NCBI RefSeq assembly: GCF_003014675.1
Contig: NZ_PYAU01000001.1
Coordinates: 3,100,001 to 3,164,000, forward strand
Length of the DNA: 64,000 nt
Direction: 5' to 3'
DNA from: Labedella gwakjiensis
Lineage (GTDB): Bacteria; Actinomycetota; Actinomycetes; Actinomycetales; Microbacteriaceae
Positions within the stretch are counted from its first letter, which is position 1, and each line of letters opens with the position of its first letter. Below the pieces are notes generated by a model, which saw only the letters and a program-made list of their open reading frames with translations, had not been told where the DNA came from and searched no databases. Positions 8,123-15,830 of this stretch are shown in pieces. Both the position numbers and the translations under genes were made by a program.

Positions 8123-8917
8123 ATGGCATTCGACATCGACAAGTACACGAAGACGTCGACCAACGTGAACTGGTCGGACCTCGACTTCGAGGAGTTCCGC
8201 ACCAATCCGCTGCCACCCGACACGCTGCGCAGCATCCGCTACATGGCCGACGTCGAGTACCACACCGTCTGCTATCTGCGGGACATGCTCGTGACGCCGT
8301 CGCACCGCGATGCCGACGTCACCGGGTTCATGACCATGTGGAACCGCGAGGAGTTCTGGCACGGCGAGGCCCTGTCAGCCGTCCTCGCCGCGCACGACAT
8401 CACCCTCGAGTTCGACGAGCTCAAGTCCAAGCGCCTCAAGCTCGGGTGGAAGGACCGCCTCGACCCCGTGAAGCAGTCCGTGCTCTCGAACCTCGTCGGC
8501 AAGGACTTCGTCGCCGTCCACATGATCTGGGGCGCCGCCAACGAGTGGTCGGCGGTCGCCGCGTACAACCGCATGGCGGACCTCGAGGGTCACCCGATCC
8601 TCGCCGAGCTCCTCCGCCGGATCGCCAAGCAGGAGGCCCGCCACGTCGCGTTCTACGCGACGCAGGCGCGCGAGCGGCTCGGCAAGAGCGTCGTGGCGCA
8701 GAAGTTCGCGCGCTTCGCCCTCAGCTCGTTCTGGGGCCCCGTGGGCTCGACGATCATGGACGAGGCCGAGGTCAAGCACGTCATGAGCCACCTCATGGGT
8801 GGACCGGACGGACGCAAGGCCGCGAGCCAGATCGACGCGCACATCGCGAAGATGCCCGGCATGGAGGGGCTCACGATCGTGAACGACTCGCTCGACAAGC
8901 GCGGGATCGCGGCCTGA
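8123..8917 (+). CDS. Ferritin-like di-iron protein (desaturase/oxygenase-like)
   Basis: A 264-residue four-helix protein with a full set of candidate di-iron ligands: DVEYH (about residue 51), EEFWH (about 77-81), NEW (about 138), and QEARH (about 172-176), the E, ExxH, E, ExxH pattern of acyl-ACP-desaturase and ferritin-like oxygenases. It would activate O2 at a di-iron centre; acyl or alkyl chains are plausible substrates, including an ether chain to form a vinyl ether. The start is ATG at 8123 with AAGGAG 5 nt upstream. It is 8 nt behind the acyltransferase stop and just before the diacylglycerol-kinase-like gene. The gene at 2568 is a degenerate paralogue. The exact reaction is unproven. 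Confidence 0.7.
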   Translation: MAFDIDKYTKTSTNVNWSDLDFEEFRTNPLPPDTLRSIRYMADVEYHTVCYLRDMLVTPSHRDADVTGFMTMWNREEFWHGEALSAVLAAHDITLEFDELKSKRLKLGWKDRLDPVKQSVLSNLVGKDFVAVHMIWGAANEWSAVAAYNRMADLEGHPILAELLRRIAKQEARHVAFYATQARERLGKSVVAQKFARFALSSFWGPVGSTIMDEAEVKHVMSHLMGGPDGRKAASQIDAHIAKMPGMEGLTIVNDSLDKRGIAA

Positions 8918-8949
8918 CCGAGCGGATCCCCGGCCTGCGACGGGCCGTC

Positions 8950-9885
8950 GTGGTGTACCACCCGCTCCGGGTCGACCTCGCGCGGCTGCGTCGCGAAGTC
9001 GCGCGTGAAGCGCGGCACGCGGGGTGGGGACCGACCGTATGGGTCGCCACGGAAGCGCACGACGGCGGCGCGTCCGCGCTCAGCGACGCGCTCGGGGCGA
9101 CCCGTCCGGACCTCGTGATCGCGGCCGGGGGAGACGGCACGGTGAGCATGGCCGCCGGAGCCCTCTCCGGTCGAAGCCTGCCCCTCGCCGTCGTTCCCGT
9201 CGGCACCACGAACCTCTTCGCCCGATCGGTCGGTGCCACAGGGAGTGTCGATCGTGCCGTCGCGCACGCGTTCGCGGCGATCGGGACGGGCACCCCTGAC
9301 GAGAGCCGCGTGGACCTCGGGCGATTCCGGGCGACGCTCGCCGACGGCTCGGTCGTCGAGAGGCCTTTCACCGTGATGGTGGGCGCGGGCATCGATGCGG
9401 CGATGGTCGCCGACACGCACCCCCGCGGCAAGGAGCGCTTCGGCTGGCTCGGCTACATCCAGGGCATCTCGGCGTCGATCTGGCGGAACGAGCGTTTCGC
9501 CGTTCGTGTCTCGCTCGACGAGGGTTCCGCGGTGTCCGAGACGGCTCACACGGTCGTGGTCGCCAACGGCGGCCTCCTGCCGGCGGGTCTCGTGTTCGTG
9601 CCGGGGGCCGTGGTGGAAGACGGCGAGCTCGACGTCATGGTGCTGCGCCCGCGCAGCGTTCTGTCCTGGGCGCGCCTCGCGGCGTGGTTCGTCGCGAGCG
9701 CCGTCCGGGCGCCGTCGTCGGTCGGCCGGGGTCTCGCCGGATCCGCGGTGCGCGTCACGCGGGCGGGCAGCGTCGATGTCTCCTTCGAGGTGCCGGAGCG
9801 CGCCGAGGCCGACGGCGAGGAACTCGGCCACGTCTCGCGTCTCGAGGCCTGGATCGAGCCGGGCGCACTCCGAATCGTCCGCTGA
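8950..9885 (+). CDS. Diacylglycerol/sphingosine kinase-like protein
   Basis: A lipid kinase of the DAGK catalytic family, about 311-323 residues. GGDGTVS is the ATP-binding motif, followed by PVGTTNLFARS and a conserved VGAGIDAAMV. It phosphorylates diacylglycerol-like lipids, recycling them to phosphatidate; in this locus the acceptor could be an alkyl-acylglycerol. The start is uncertain: the first strand RRAVVVYHP begins before the GTG at 8950, and the only in-frame codon upstream that could serve is CTG at 8914, which overlaps the previous stop as CTGA. The conservative GTG is given here. Confidence 0.8.
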   Translation: MVYHPLRVDLARLRREVAREARHAGWGPTVWVATEAHDGGASALSDALGATRPDLVIAAGGDGTVSMAAGALSGRSLPLAVVPVGTTNLFARSVGATGSVDRAVAHAFAAIGTGTPDESRVDLGRFRATLADGSVVERPFTVMVGAGIDAAMVADTHPRGKERFGWLGYIQGISASIWRNERFAVRVSLDEGSAVSETAHTVVVANGGLLPAGLVFVPGAVVEDGELDVMVLRPRSVLSWARLAAWFVASAVRAPSSVGRGLAGSAVRVTRAGSVDVSFEVPERAEADGEELGHVSRLEAWIEPGALRIVR

Positions 9886-9921
9886 CCTCGGGCCGATGAC
9901 TCACCGCGCCGGGTGGTCTGC

Positions 9922-9927
9922 TTCAAT
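9922..9927 (+). promoter_or_regulatory. -10 box TTCAAT of leaderless S66 peptidase gene
   Basis: TTCAAT lies exactly 6 nt before the ATG at 9934, the spacing seen at ten other genes in this window. It supports the ATG over the in-frame GTG at 9913, which would lie upstream of the transcript. Confidence 0.45.
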
Positions 9928-9933
9928 CGACGG

Positions 9934-10983
9934 ATGAGGCGACAGACGACCGCGACCCCGAAGGCACGACCGGGCGACAGGGTGGCCGTCCTGTCGCCCG
10001 CGCTGGCGGCTCCCGCCGTGTCCGCGGCCGTCCACGAGCAGGCCATGCGGCGACTCGGGGAGGTTACGGGACTCATCCCGGTGGAGTACCCGACGACCCG
10101 GCTCCTGAACGCGAGCGCGGAGGCGCGTGCGGCCGACGTCACGGCGGCCTTCGCCGACCCGACGATCCGCGCCGTGCTCGCCACCGTCGGGGGCGACGAC
10201 CAGATCACGGTCGTCCCGCACATCGATACCGACGTCCTCGCCGCGAACCCGAAGCCGTTCCTCGGATACAGCGACAACACGCACCTTCACAACCTCCTGT
10301 GGGGTCTCGGGGTCCCGAGCTTCTACGGCGGGTCCACGCAAGTGCACCTCGGGGCGGGTCCGGGCGTCGACGAGGTCCACCGCGTGTCGCTGCGGGCGGC
10401 CCTCCTCGACGGAGGAGAGATCGAGCTGACCGACCCGGGGGAGTCGGAGGACCACGGCCTGCTCTGGACGGATCCGCGTGCGCTCCATGAGGACGGCGAT
10501 CGCGAGCCCACCGGGCCGTGGGCCTGGGCGGGCCCCGCGCGTTCCGTGTCGGGGCGGACGTGGGGCGGGTGCATCGAGGTGATCTATCAGATCGCCCTCG
10601 CGGGGCGGATGCCCGCCGTCTCGGATCTCGAGGGCGCCGTCCTCCTCATCGAGACGAGCGAGGAGACCCCGCCGGCCGCGCAGGTCAGGCGCTGGGTGCG
10701 TTCGCTCGGGGAGGGCGGCATCCTCGGGGCCGTCGCGGGTGTACTCGTCGCCCGCCCGCCCGTGACCTCCTTCGAGAAGCTCGTCCCGGAGAAGCGGGAA
10801 CGCGACGCGCTGCGCGCGGCCCAGAGGGACGTCGTCGTCACGGAGGTGGCCCGCTACAACCCCGATGCCGTCGTGTGCGTCGGAGTACCGTTCGGACACA
10901 CCCGGCCGCAGTGGATCGTTCCCCACGGCGGTGTCGTCCGTCTCGACGGGGTGACCCGTACGGTGACCGCCGACTACAGCTGA
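9934..10983 (+). CDS. S66 family peptidase (LD-carboxypeptidase/MccF-like)
   Basis: A 349-residue serine peptidase of family S66. The nucleophile is in GYSDNTH (about residue 113), the catalytic Glu in LIETSEE (about 236), and the His in PFGHTRP (about 326), matching the Ser-Glu-His triad. Relatives cut the L-D bond of muropeptides during wall recycling (LdcA) or detoxify microcin C-type acyl-adenylates (MccF). The ...GSTQVHLG... insert and total length fit the MccF-like branch somewhat better, but this cannot be settled by eye. It appears monocistronic, ends in a hairpin terminator and faces the galactanase gene. Confidence 0.85.
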   Translation: MRRQTTATPKARPGDRVAVLSPALAAPAVSAAVHEQAMRRLGEVTGLIPVEYPTTRLLNASAEARAADVTAAFADPTIRAVLATVGGDDQITVVPHIDTDVLAANPKPFLGYSDNTHLHNLLWGLGVPSFYGGSTQVHLGAGPGVDEVHRVSLRAALLDGGEIELTDPGESEDHGLLWTDPRALHEDGDREPTGPWAWAGPARSVSGRTWGGCIEVIYQIALAGRMPAVSDLEGAVLLIETSEETPPAAQVRRWVRSLGEGGILGAVAGVLVARPPVTSFEKLVPEKRERDALRAAQRDVVVTEVARYNPDAVVCVGVPFGHTRPQWIVPHGGVVRLDGVTRTVTADYS

Positions 10984-10985
10984 GC

Positions 10986-11023
10986 GGCGGGCGTCTCCGT
11001 CTCGGGAACGAGAGACACCCGCC
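10986..11023. terminator. Convergent hairpin terminator
   Basis: GGCGGGCGTCTC pairs with GAGACACCCGCC with a single mismatch; the inner part can pair further (CTCG/CGAG). It lies between the converging S66 peptidase and galactanase genes. No long T run follows on either strand. Confidence 0.6.
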
Positions 11024-11030
11024 CCGACGC

Positions 11031-13484
11031 CTAGCTGTCAGCCGAGCGGCGGCGACGGAGCACGCGTGACCCGATGCCGAGGACACCGATGGCGAGCAGG
11101 GCCGCGGCGATGAGGGAGAGGAGCGCAGCGCCGCTCGCCCCCGTCACCGCGAGGCCGTCAGGCGCGGACGCGTCGTCCGGGGCGGACACCGACGGGTCGT
11201 CGGAGCCGTCGGGATCCGACGGTGCGGTGCCGATCGCCGCGGGAACGGCCACGGTCGACTCCGTCACGTTCCCGGCTCGGTCCGTCGCCGACGCGGTGAT
11301 CGTCCCGCCACCCGCCGCGGCGAGCGCGGAGACGTCGATCGGGCCCGTGTAGGAGGCTGCTGCACCTCCGTCGACGGCGTACTCGACCGTGGCGATCCCG
11401 GACAGGCCGTCGTCGGCGCCGACGGTCACACGGGCTCCCTCGGCGTCGAGCGTCGCGGTGACGCTCGGTGCCGTTCGGTCGACCCCGAACGTCGTCGTCG
11501 AGGCCGCGAGGGCGGCGACGTCCGCCGCCGGCCCGGCTGGGACGGCTTCGCCGAGCGACGGTGCGGGAGCGAGCGGCGCGCCCGCGCTGGCCGCGTCGCG
11601 CGTCACGGCGACGAGCCCCGGAGCGGCGACGCCGGCGTCCGCCGAGTGCTCGCCGTCCTCGTCCACGACGGTCGCATCCGATGCGGGCACGGCGGGACCA
11701 CCATCGATGCTCAGCTCGAGCGGCGCATCCACCGCGAGACCGGGGAGGGAGATCGCGGCCGAGACGGAGACCGCGCTGCGGAACCACCCGTCCACCCCCG
11801 CTTCGCCTACGAGGGACACGGACGGCGCGGCGGAGACGGTGTACGCGGTCTCGCCGAACTGTGCGGCCGCCGGCAGCATCCGACCGTCGTGATCGAACAC
11901 GGCCTGGTTCTCCCACGCGTTGCCGGATGCCGGGTCCTCGGGGTCCCAGCCGTTGCCCTCGACGGCCGTCCACGCCGGCTCCCAGTACACGACGCCGAGG
12001 CCGCGTCCGCCGGGTGCCGACGCGACGACGTCCTGAACGGCGCGCAGATTCGCCGCCTGGCCCTCGGGCGTCGCGGGGTAGCCCGCGACGAGCTCGGACT
12101 CGAGGTCGATGACGTTCTCCCACCCGAGGCCGGGCTGGTCGTCGAGCGTCCACGGGTAAGCCGTCTCCACGACGAGCACGTCACGGTCGTAGCGCTCCGA
12201 GAGCGTCGACACGGCGCCCTGCAGGTCGGCGAGGGACCCGTGCCAGTATCCGTAGTACGAGAGGCCGATGAGGTCGAACGGCACGTCGCGAGCCACGACC
12301 TCGTCGAACCACCAGGTGAGCCCGTCGATGCCGTTGTTGATGTTGGTGAGGTGCAGGATCACCTGCGTGTCGGGATCGACGGCCTTCACGGCCTCGGCTC
12401 CGGCGGTGAGGAACCCGGCGAGGGCGTCCCACTGCGGCTCGGACACGTCGTCGGTGGGGTCGACGTCCCACGTCTGACCGAGCGGCCAGAGCATGCCGGG
12501 GTTGATCTCGTTGCCCACCTGCACGTAGTCGGCCGTGATGCCGACAGCCGCGAGCGACTCGAGCACCTCCGTGGTGTGCTCCGACACCCGCTCGGTCACG
12601 GCGGCGGCGTCGAGTCCGACCCACGCGGAGGGCATGCCCTGGGCGCCCGGGTCCGTCCAGCGATCCGAGTAGTGGAAGTCGACGAGCAGTTCCATCCCGG
12701 CGTCGACGATGCGACGGGCCGAGGCGACGACGTCGTCCGTGTCGTTGTAACCGTCGGCGGGGTCGACCCACACCTTCAGTCGTCCGACGTTCGCGCCCGC
12801 CCCGGCGAGGGCGTCGATCGGGTCGACGGCGTTCCCGTCGGCGTCGGCGTAGGTCGCGCCGCGGTCCTCGTTCTTGGCCACGTTCGACAGGTCGGCCCCG
12901 CGGAGGGTGCGCTCGCTGCGACCCGCTTCGAGGGTCGCGCCGTCGATGCTCGCCCACGAGCCCGCCGGTCCGGCGGTCCGGAGTCCGACCGTGCACGACC
13001 CGCCCGAGACGTACGCGGACACCTCGAGGCGCAGCCACGCTCCGTCGGACTCCGTGGACGGCACGGTCGTCTCGCCGTCGAGCCCGCATCCGCTCGTCGT
13101 GATGGCGCTCGACGCGAGTCCTCCGCCCGACGTGACGTCGACCCCGAAGGTCCACCAGCCGTCGGCGAGGCCAGAGACGGTCTGCGTCGTGGCGACGGAC
13201 CCCTCGCTCTCGAGCCAGTGCGTGAGGCGCAGGCCCGACGTACCGCCGGTCTCGGTCTTCGCGGCACCCTCGGGCCCGTCTGACGTCCACCCGTCGAGTC
13301 CCGACTCGAAGCCGGGGTTCGCGAGAACGCCGGTGGCCGCGGCGGCCGGCGACGCCGTCAGCGGACCCAAGGCCAGGAGAGCGACACCCGCCGCGGAGAA
13401 GACCGCCACCGTGCGCCGCCTTCCCGATGCTCTGACCCGGGCCGCAGCGGTGTGGCCCCGAGGTGCGATGAGGGGTTCGGTCAT
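11031..13484 (-). CDS. ganB: GH53 arabinogalactan endo-beta-1,4-galactanase, wall-anchored
   Basis: An 817-residue secreted enzyme. Signal peptide at about residues 22-50 ends near ASPAAAA. Residues about 50-185 (LANPGFESGLDGW...) look like a galactan-binding CBM61-type module. The GH53 catalytic domain spans about 190-540, with the acid/base Glu in QVGNEINPG and the nucleophile Glu in VVETAYPW. Ig-like/Big repeats follow, then LAVTG, a hydrophobic segment and RRRR: a sortase-E-type LAxTG wall anchor. It cuts beta-1,4-galactan side chains of pectin outside the cell. Start is the ATG at 13484, preceded by AAGGAGGAC; a longer N-terminal reading is unlikely. It is the second gene of a leftward operon behind the GH42 gene. 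Confidence 0.9.
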   Translation of the reverse strand: MTEPLIAPRGHTAAARVRASGRRRTVAVFSAAGVALLALGPLTASPAAAATGVLANPGFESGLDGWTSDGPEGAAKTETGGTSGLRLTHWLESEGSVATTQTVSGLADGWWTFGVDVTSGGGLASSAITTSGCGLDGETTVPSTESDGAWLRLEVSAYVSGGSCTVGLRTAGPAGSWASIDGATLEAGRSERTLRGADLSNVAKNEDRGATYADADGNAVDPIDALAGAGANVGRLKVWVDPADGYNDTDDVVASARRIVDAGMELLVDFHYSDRWTDPGAQGMPSAWVGLDAAAVTERVSEHTTEVLESLAAVGITADYVQVGNEINPGMLWPLGQTWDVDPTDDVSEPQWDALAGFLTAGAEAVKAVDPDTQVILHLTNINNGIDGLTWWFDEVVARDVPFDLIGLSYYGYWHGSLADLQGAVSTLSERYDRDVLVVETAYPWTLDDQPGLGWENVIDLESELVAGYPATPEGQAANLRAVQDVVASAPGGRGLGVVYWEPAWTAVEGNGWDPEDPASGNAWENQAVFDHDGRMLPAAAQFGETAYTVSAAPSVSLVGEAGVDGWFRSAVSVSAAISLPGLAVDAPLELSIDGGPAVPASDATVVDEDGEHSADAGVAAPGLVAVTRDAASAGAPLAPAPSLGEAVPAGPAADVAALAASTTTFGVDRTAPSVTATLDAEGARVTVGADDGLSGIATVEYAVDGGAAASYTGPIDVSALAAAGGGTITASATDRAGNVTESTVAVPAAIGTAPSDPDGSDDPSVSAPDDASAPDGLAVTGASGAALLSLIAAALLAIGVLGIGSRVLRRRRSADS

Positions 13485-13572
13485 GATGTCGTCCTCCTTG
13501 ACGAATGCGGTTCTGTCGTGCGTGAAGCGAGTGCCGGCCATCGCGTGGTCGGCGGGTATCGGTGGAGCGGGG

Positions 13573-15654
13573 TCAGTCGAGTTCTGAGCGGATCACGCGC
13601 GTGGCGGCGCCGGGGACGACGAGTCCCGACACGGACTCACCCGTCGCGACGTCGATGCCGGAGACGTCGGCGACCTCCACGTCCGTGTCACCGTGATTCG
13701 CGAGGAATACGAAGAGTGCCTCGTCGGTGCGCCGTTCGACGCGTTCGAGCCCCGCGACCGGGTGGGCGGCGGCGGATTCGACGCCCGCCTCGGCGAGGAC
13801 CCGCTCGAGGAGCATCCCGAGGTCGTCGCCGTCGAGCTTCGTCGAGACGTACCAGGCCGATCCGGTGCCGTAGACGTTGCGGGTGACTCCCGGGCGACCC
13901 GCGGCGGGGCCGTCCTCGAAGGTCGCGACGGCCTCTGCGCCGTCGAGCACGATGTCGTCGGCCCAGACGGTGCCCGTCGATCCGTCGTCGAGCCGTGCGC
14001 TCTCATCGGCGCGGAACGGGAGGAACTCGTCGATCCGCAGTCCGAGCACCTCTCGGAGCCCCGCGGGGTACGGGCCGTCGGGCACGGCGTCGTGCTCGTC
14101 GACGATCCCCGAGAAGTAGGAGGAGACGAGGCGCCCGCCCTCGGAGACGAATCCGCGCAGGTTCGCGGCGGAGGCCGCGTCGAGGAGGTAGGAAGCCGGG
14201 GCGAGCACGACGTCGTACGCGGAGAGGTCGTCGTGGGGGTGCGCGAAGTCGACGGCGACATCCCGCCGCCAGAGCTCCGTGTAGAAGGCGACGATCCGCT
14301 CGCGGTGGCCGAGGTCGACCGACGGCCGCCACTCGAGGTCCTGCGCCCAGAAGGATTCCACGTCCCACAGGATCGCGACCCGGGCGGGAACGCTGCCGCC
14401 CATGACATCGTCGAGCCCGCCGAGCGTGGCGCCGAGGGCCTCCACCTCGCGCCAGATGCGTGTCGGCGTCCCGCCGTGGGGGAGCATCGCCGAGTGGAAC
14501 TTCTCCGCGCCCGATCGCGAGGCCCGGAACTGGAAGAACAGGACGGCGTCGGCGCCGCGCGCGACGCTCACGAGGGAGTTGCGCGCCATCTCTCCCGGCC
14601 GCTTCGCGATGTTCCGCGGCTGCCAGTTCACGGCGCCGGTGGAGTGCTCCATGAGGATCCACGGGCGGCCCCCGGCGAGGGAACGGGTGAGGTCGGCGTC
14701 CATCGCGAGCAGCACGTGGTTGTCGGCGCGCTCGGCGACGAGGTAGTAGTCGTTCGCGACGATGTCGACCTCGCGGCTCCACGCCCAGTAGTCGATCGAC
14801 GGGCAGTTCGTCGCCATGAAGTTCGTCGTGACGGGGATGTGCGGAGTGTGCGCCTTGAGGGCGTCGCGCTCGGCGACGAAGCACTCGAGGAGCGCGTTCG
14901 AGGTGTAGCGGGCGAAGTCGAGGCGCTGAGCGGGGTTCACGATCGACGGCGACGTGCGGGGGGCGTCGATCTCGTCCCAGTCGCCGTACCGCTGACCCCA
15001 GAAATTCGTCCCCCACGCGGCGTTGAGCGCGTCGAGCGAGCCGTACCGGTTCTGAAGCCAGACGCGGAAGGCGGCGGCGGATGCGGGGGAGTAGCACTCG
15101 CTGACGGGAGCGCCGAACTCGTTGTGGACGTGCCACAGCACGAGCGCCGGGTGCGTCGCGTACCGCGCGCCGAGCGCGTCGGCGATGCCCCGGGCGGCCG
15201 CCCGGTAGGCGGTCGAGCTCGGGCTCGCCATGCCGCGGGAGCCGTGGCCGAGGCGGAGTCCGTCCCGCGTCACGGGGTGGGCTTCGGGATACGTGCGCCA
15301 GAACCACGCGGGGGGAGCGGCGGTGGGCGTGCCGAGGTCGACGCTGATGCCGGCTCCGTGGAGGAGATCCATGACCTCGTCGAGGAAGCCGAACTCGTAC
15401 TCGCCCTCGCGGGGCTCGAGGAGCGCCCACGAGAAGATGCCGATGCTCACGAGCGAGATGCCGGCGCGCTTCATGAGGGCGATGTCCTCGACCCAGACGT
15501 CGCGGTCCCACTGCTCCGGGTTGTAGTCGCCGCCGAACGCGATCCGGTCGGTGCCGGGGATCCAGCCGGACCGGGCGGGGCGCGCCTCCGCGTTCCGATC
15601 GGCGGCGTCCCGGGGGGTCGCTGCGGTCTCTCCGAGAGTGGGCGCGTTCGTCAT
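13573..15654 (-). CDS. ganA: GH42 beta-galactosidase
   Basis: A 693-residue glycoside hydrolase family 42 enzyme with no signal peptide, hence cytoplasmic. GGDYNPEQW opens the TIM barrel, the acid/base Glu is in WHVHNEFG (about residue 169) and the nucleophile Glu in LMEHSTGAVNWQ (about 330). A trimerisation and a small beta domain follow. It would split galacto-oligosaccharides taken up by the adjacent ABC importer. GAGGAG precedes the ATG at 15654. It is transcribed away from ganS from a shared control region containing LacI-type sites and leads into ganB after 88 nt. Confidence 0.92.
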   Translation of the reverse strand: MTNAPTLGETAATPRDAADRNAEARPARSGWIPGTDRIAFGGDYNPEQWDRDVWVEDIALMKRAGISLVSIGIFSWALLEPREGEYEFGFLDEVMDLLHGAGISVDLGTPTAAPPAWFWRTYPEAHPVTRDGLRLGHGSRGMASPSSTAYRAAARGIADALGARYATHPALVLWHVHNEFGAPVSECYSPASAAAFRVWLQNRYGSLDALNAAWGTNFWGQRYGDWDEIDAPRTSPSIVNPAQRLDFARYTSNALLECFVAERDALKAHTPHIPVTTNFMATNCPSIDYWAWSREVDIVANDYYLVAERADNHVLLAMDADLTRSLAGGRPWILMEHSTGAVNWQPRNIAKRPGEMARNSLVSVARGADAVLFFQFRASRSGAEKFHSAMLPHGGTPTRIWREVEALGATLGGLDDVMGGSVPARVAILWDVESFWAQDLEWRPSVDLGHRERIVAFYTELWRRDVAVDFAHPHDDLSAYDVVLAPASYLLDAASAANLRGFVSEGGRLVSSYFSGIVDEHDAVPDGPYPAGLREVLGLRIDEFLPFRADESARLDDGSTGTVWADDIVLDGAEAVATFEDGPAAGRPGVTRNVYGTGSAWYVSTKLDGDDLGMLLERVLAEAGVESAAAHPVAGLERVERRTDEALFVFLANHGDTDVEVADVSGIDVATGESVSGLVVPGAATRVIRSELD

Positions 15655-15669
15655 CGTTCTCCTCGTTAC

Positions 15670-15683
15670 TGTGCTCGGTCACA
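15670..15683. promoter_or_regulatory. LacI-type operator near ganA start
   Basis: TGTGCTCGGTCACA is a near-perfect dyad with a central CG (reverse complement TGTGACCGAGCACA), the layout of LacI-family operators. It lies just upstream of the ganA ribosome site and probably binds the LacI protein encoded at 19076. Confidence 0.6.
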
Positions 15684-15729
15684 GTTCTAGCACAGCGAAG
15701 CCTCCACGAGTAGCTCTCGAAAGCCCGTA

Positions 15730-15760
15730 TTGACAGTCTCACGACTGTGTGGATTACTAG
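15730..15760 (+). promoter_or_regulatory. Promoter of ganSPQ
   Basis: TTGACA at 15730-15735 is a consensus -35; an AT-rich ATTACTA stretch at 15753-15759 is the likely -10, giving about 17 nt spacing. The second operator overlaps the -10. A small dyad ACAGTC/GACTGT lies between the two hexamers. Confidence 0.5.
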
Positions 15761-15771
15761 AACCGCTCACA
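15758..15771. promoter_or_regulatory. Second LacI-type operator overlapping ganS -10
   Basis: TAGAACCGCTCACA shares the CTAGAAC and CACAGTA flanks with the operator region at 15670 (seen on the opposite strand there) and carries a CGCTCACA half-site. Two sites 88 nt apart would allow repression of both divergent units, possibly by looping. Confidence 0.5.
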
Positions 15772-15830
15772 GTACGGGCGGGCTCCGGCGATCGCCGAGC
15801 ACCCCGGGAGCTTTCGACAAGGAGGACGAA

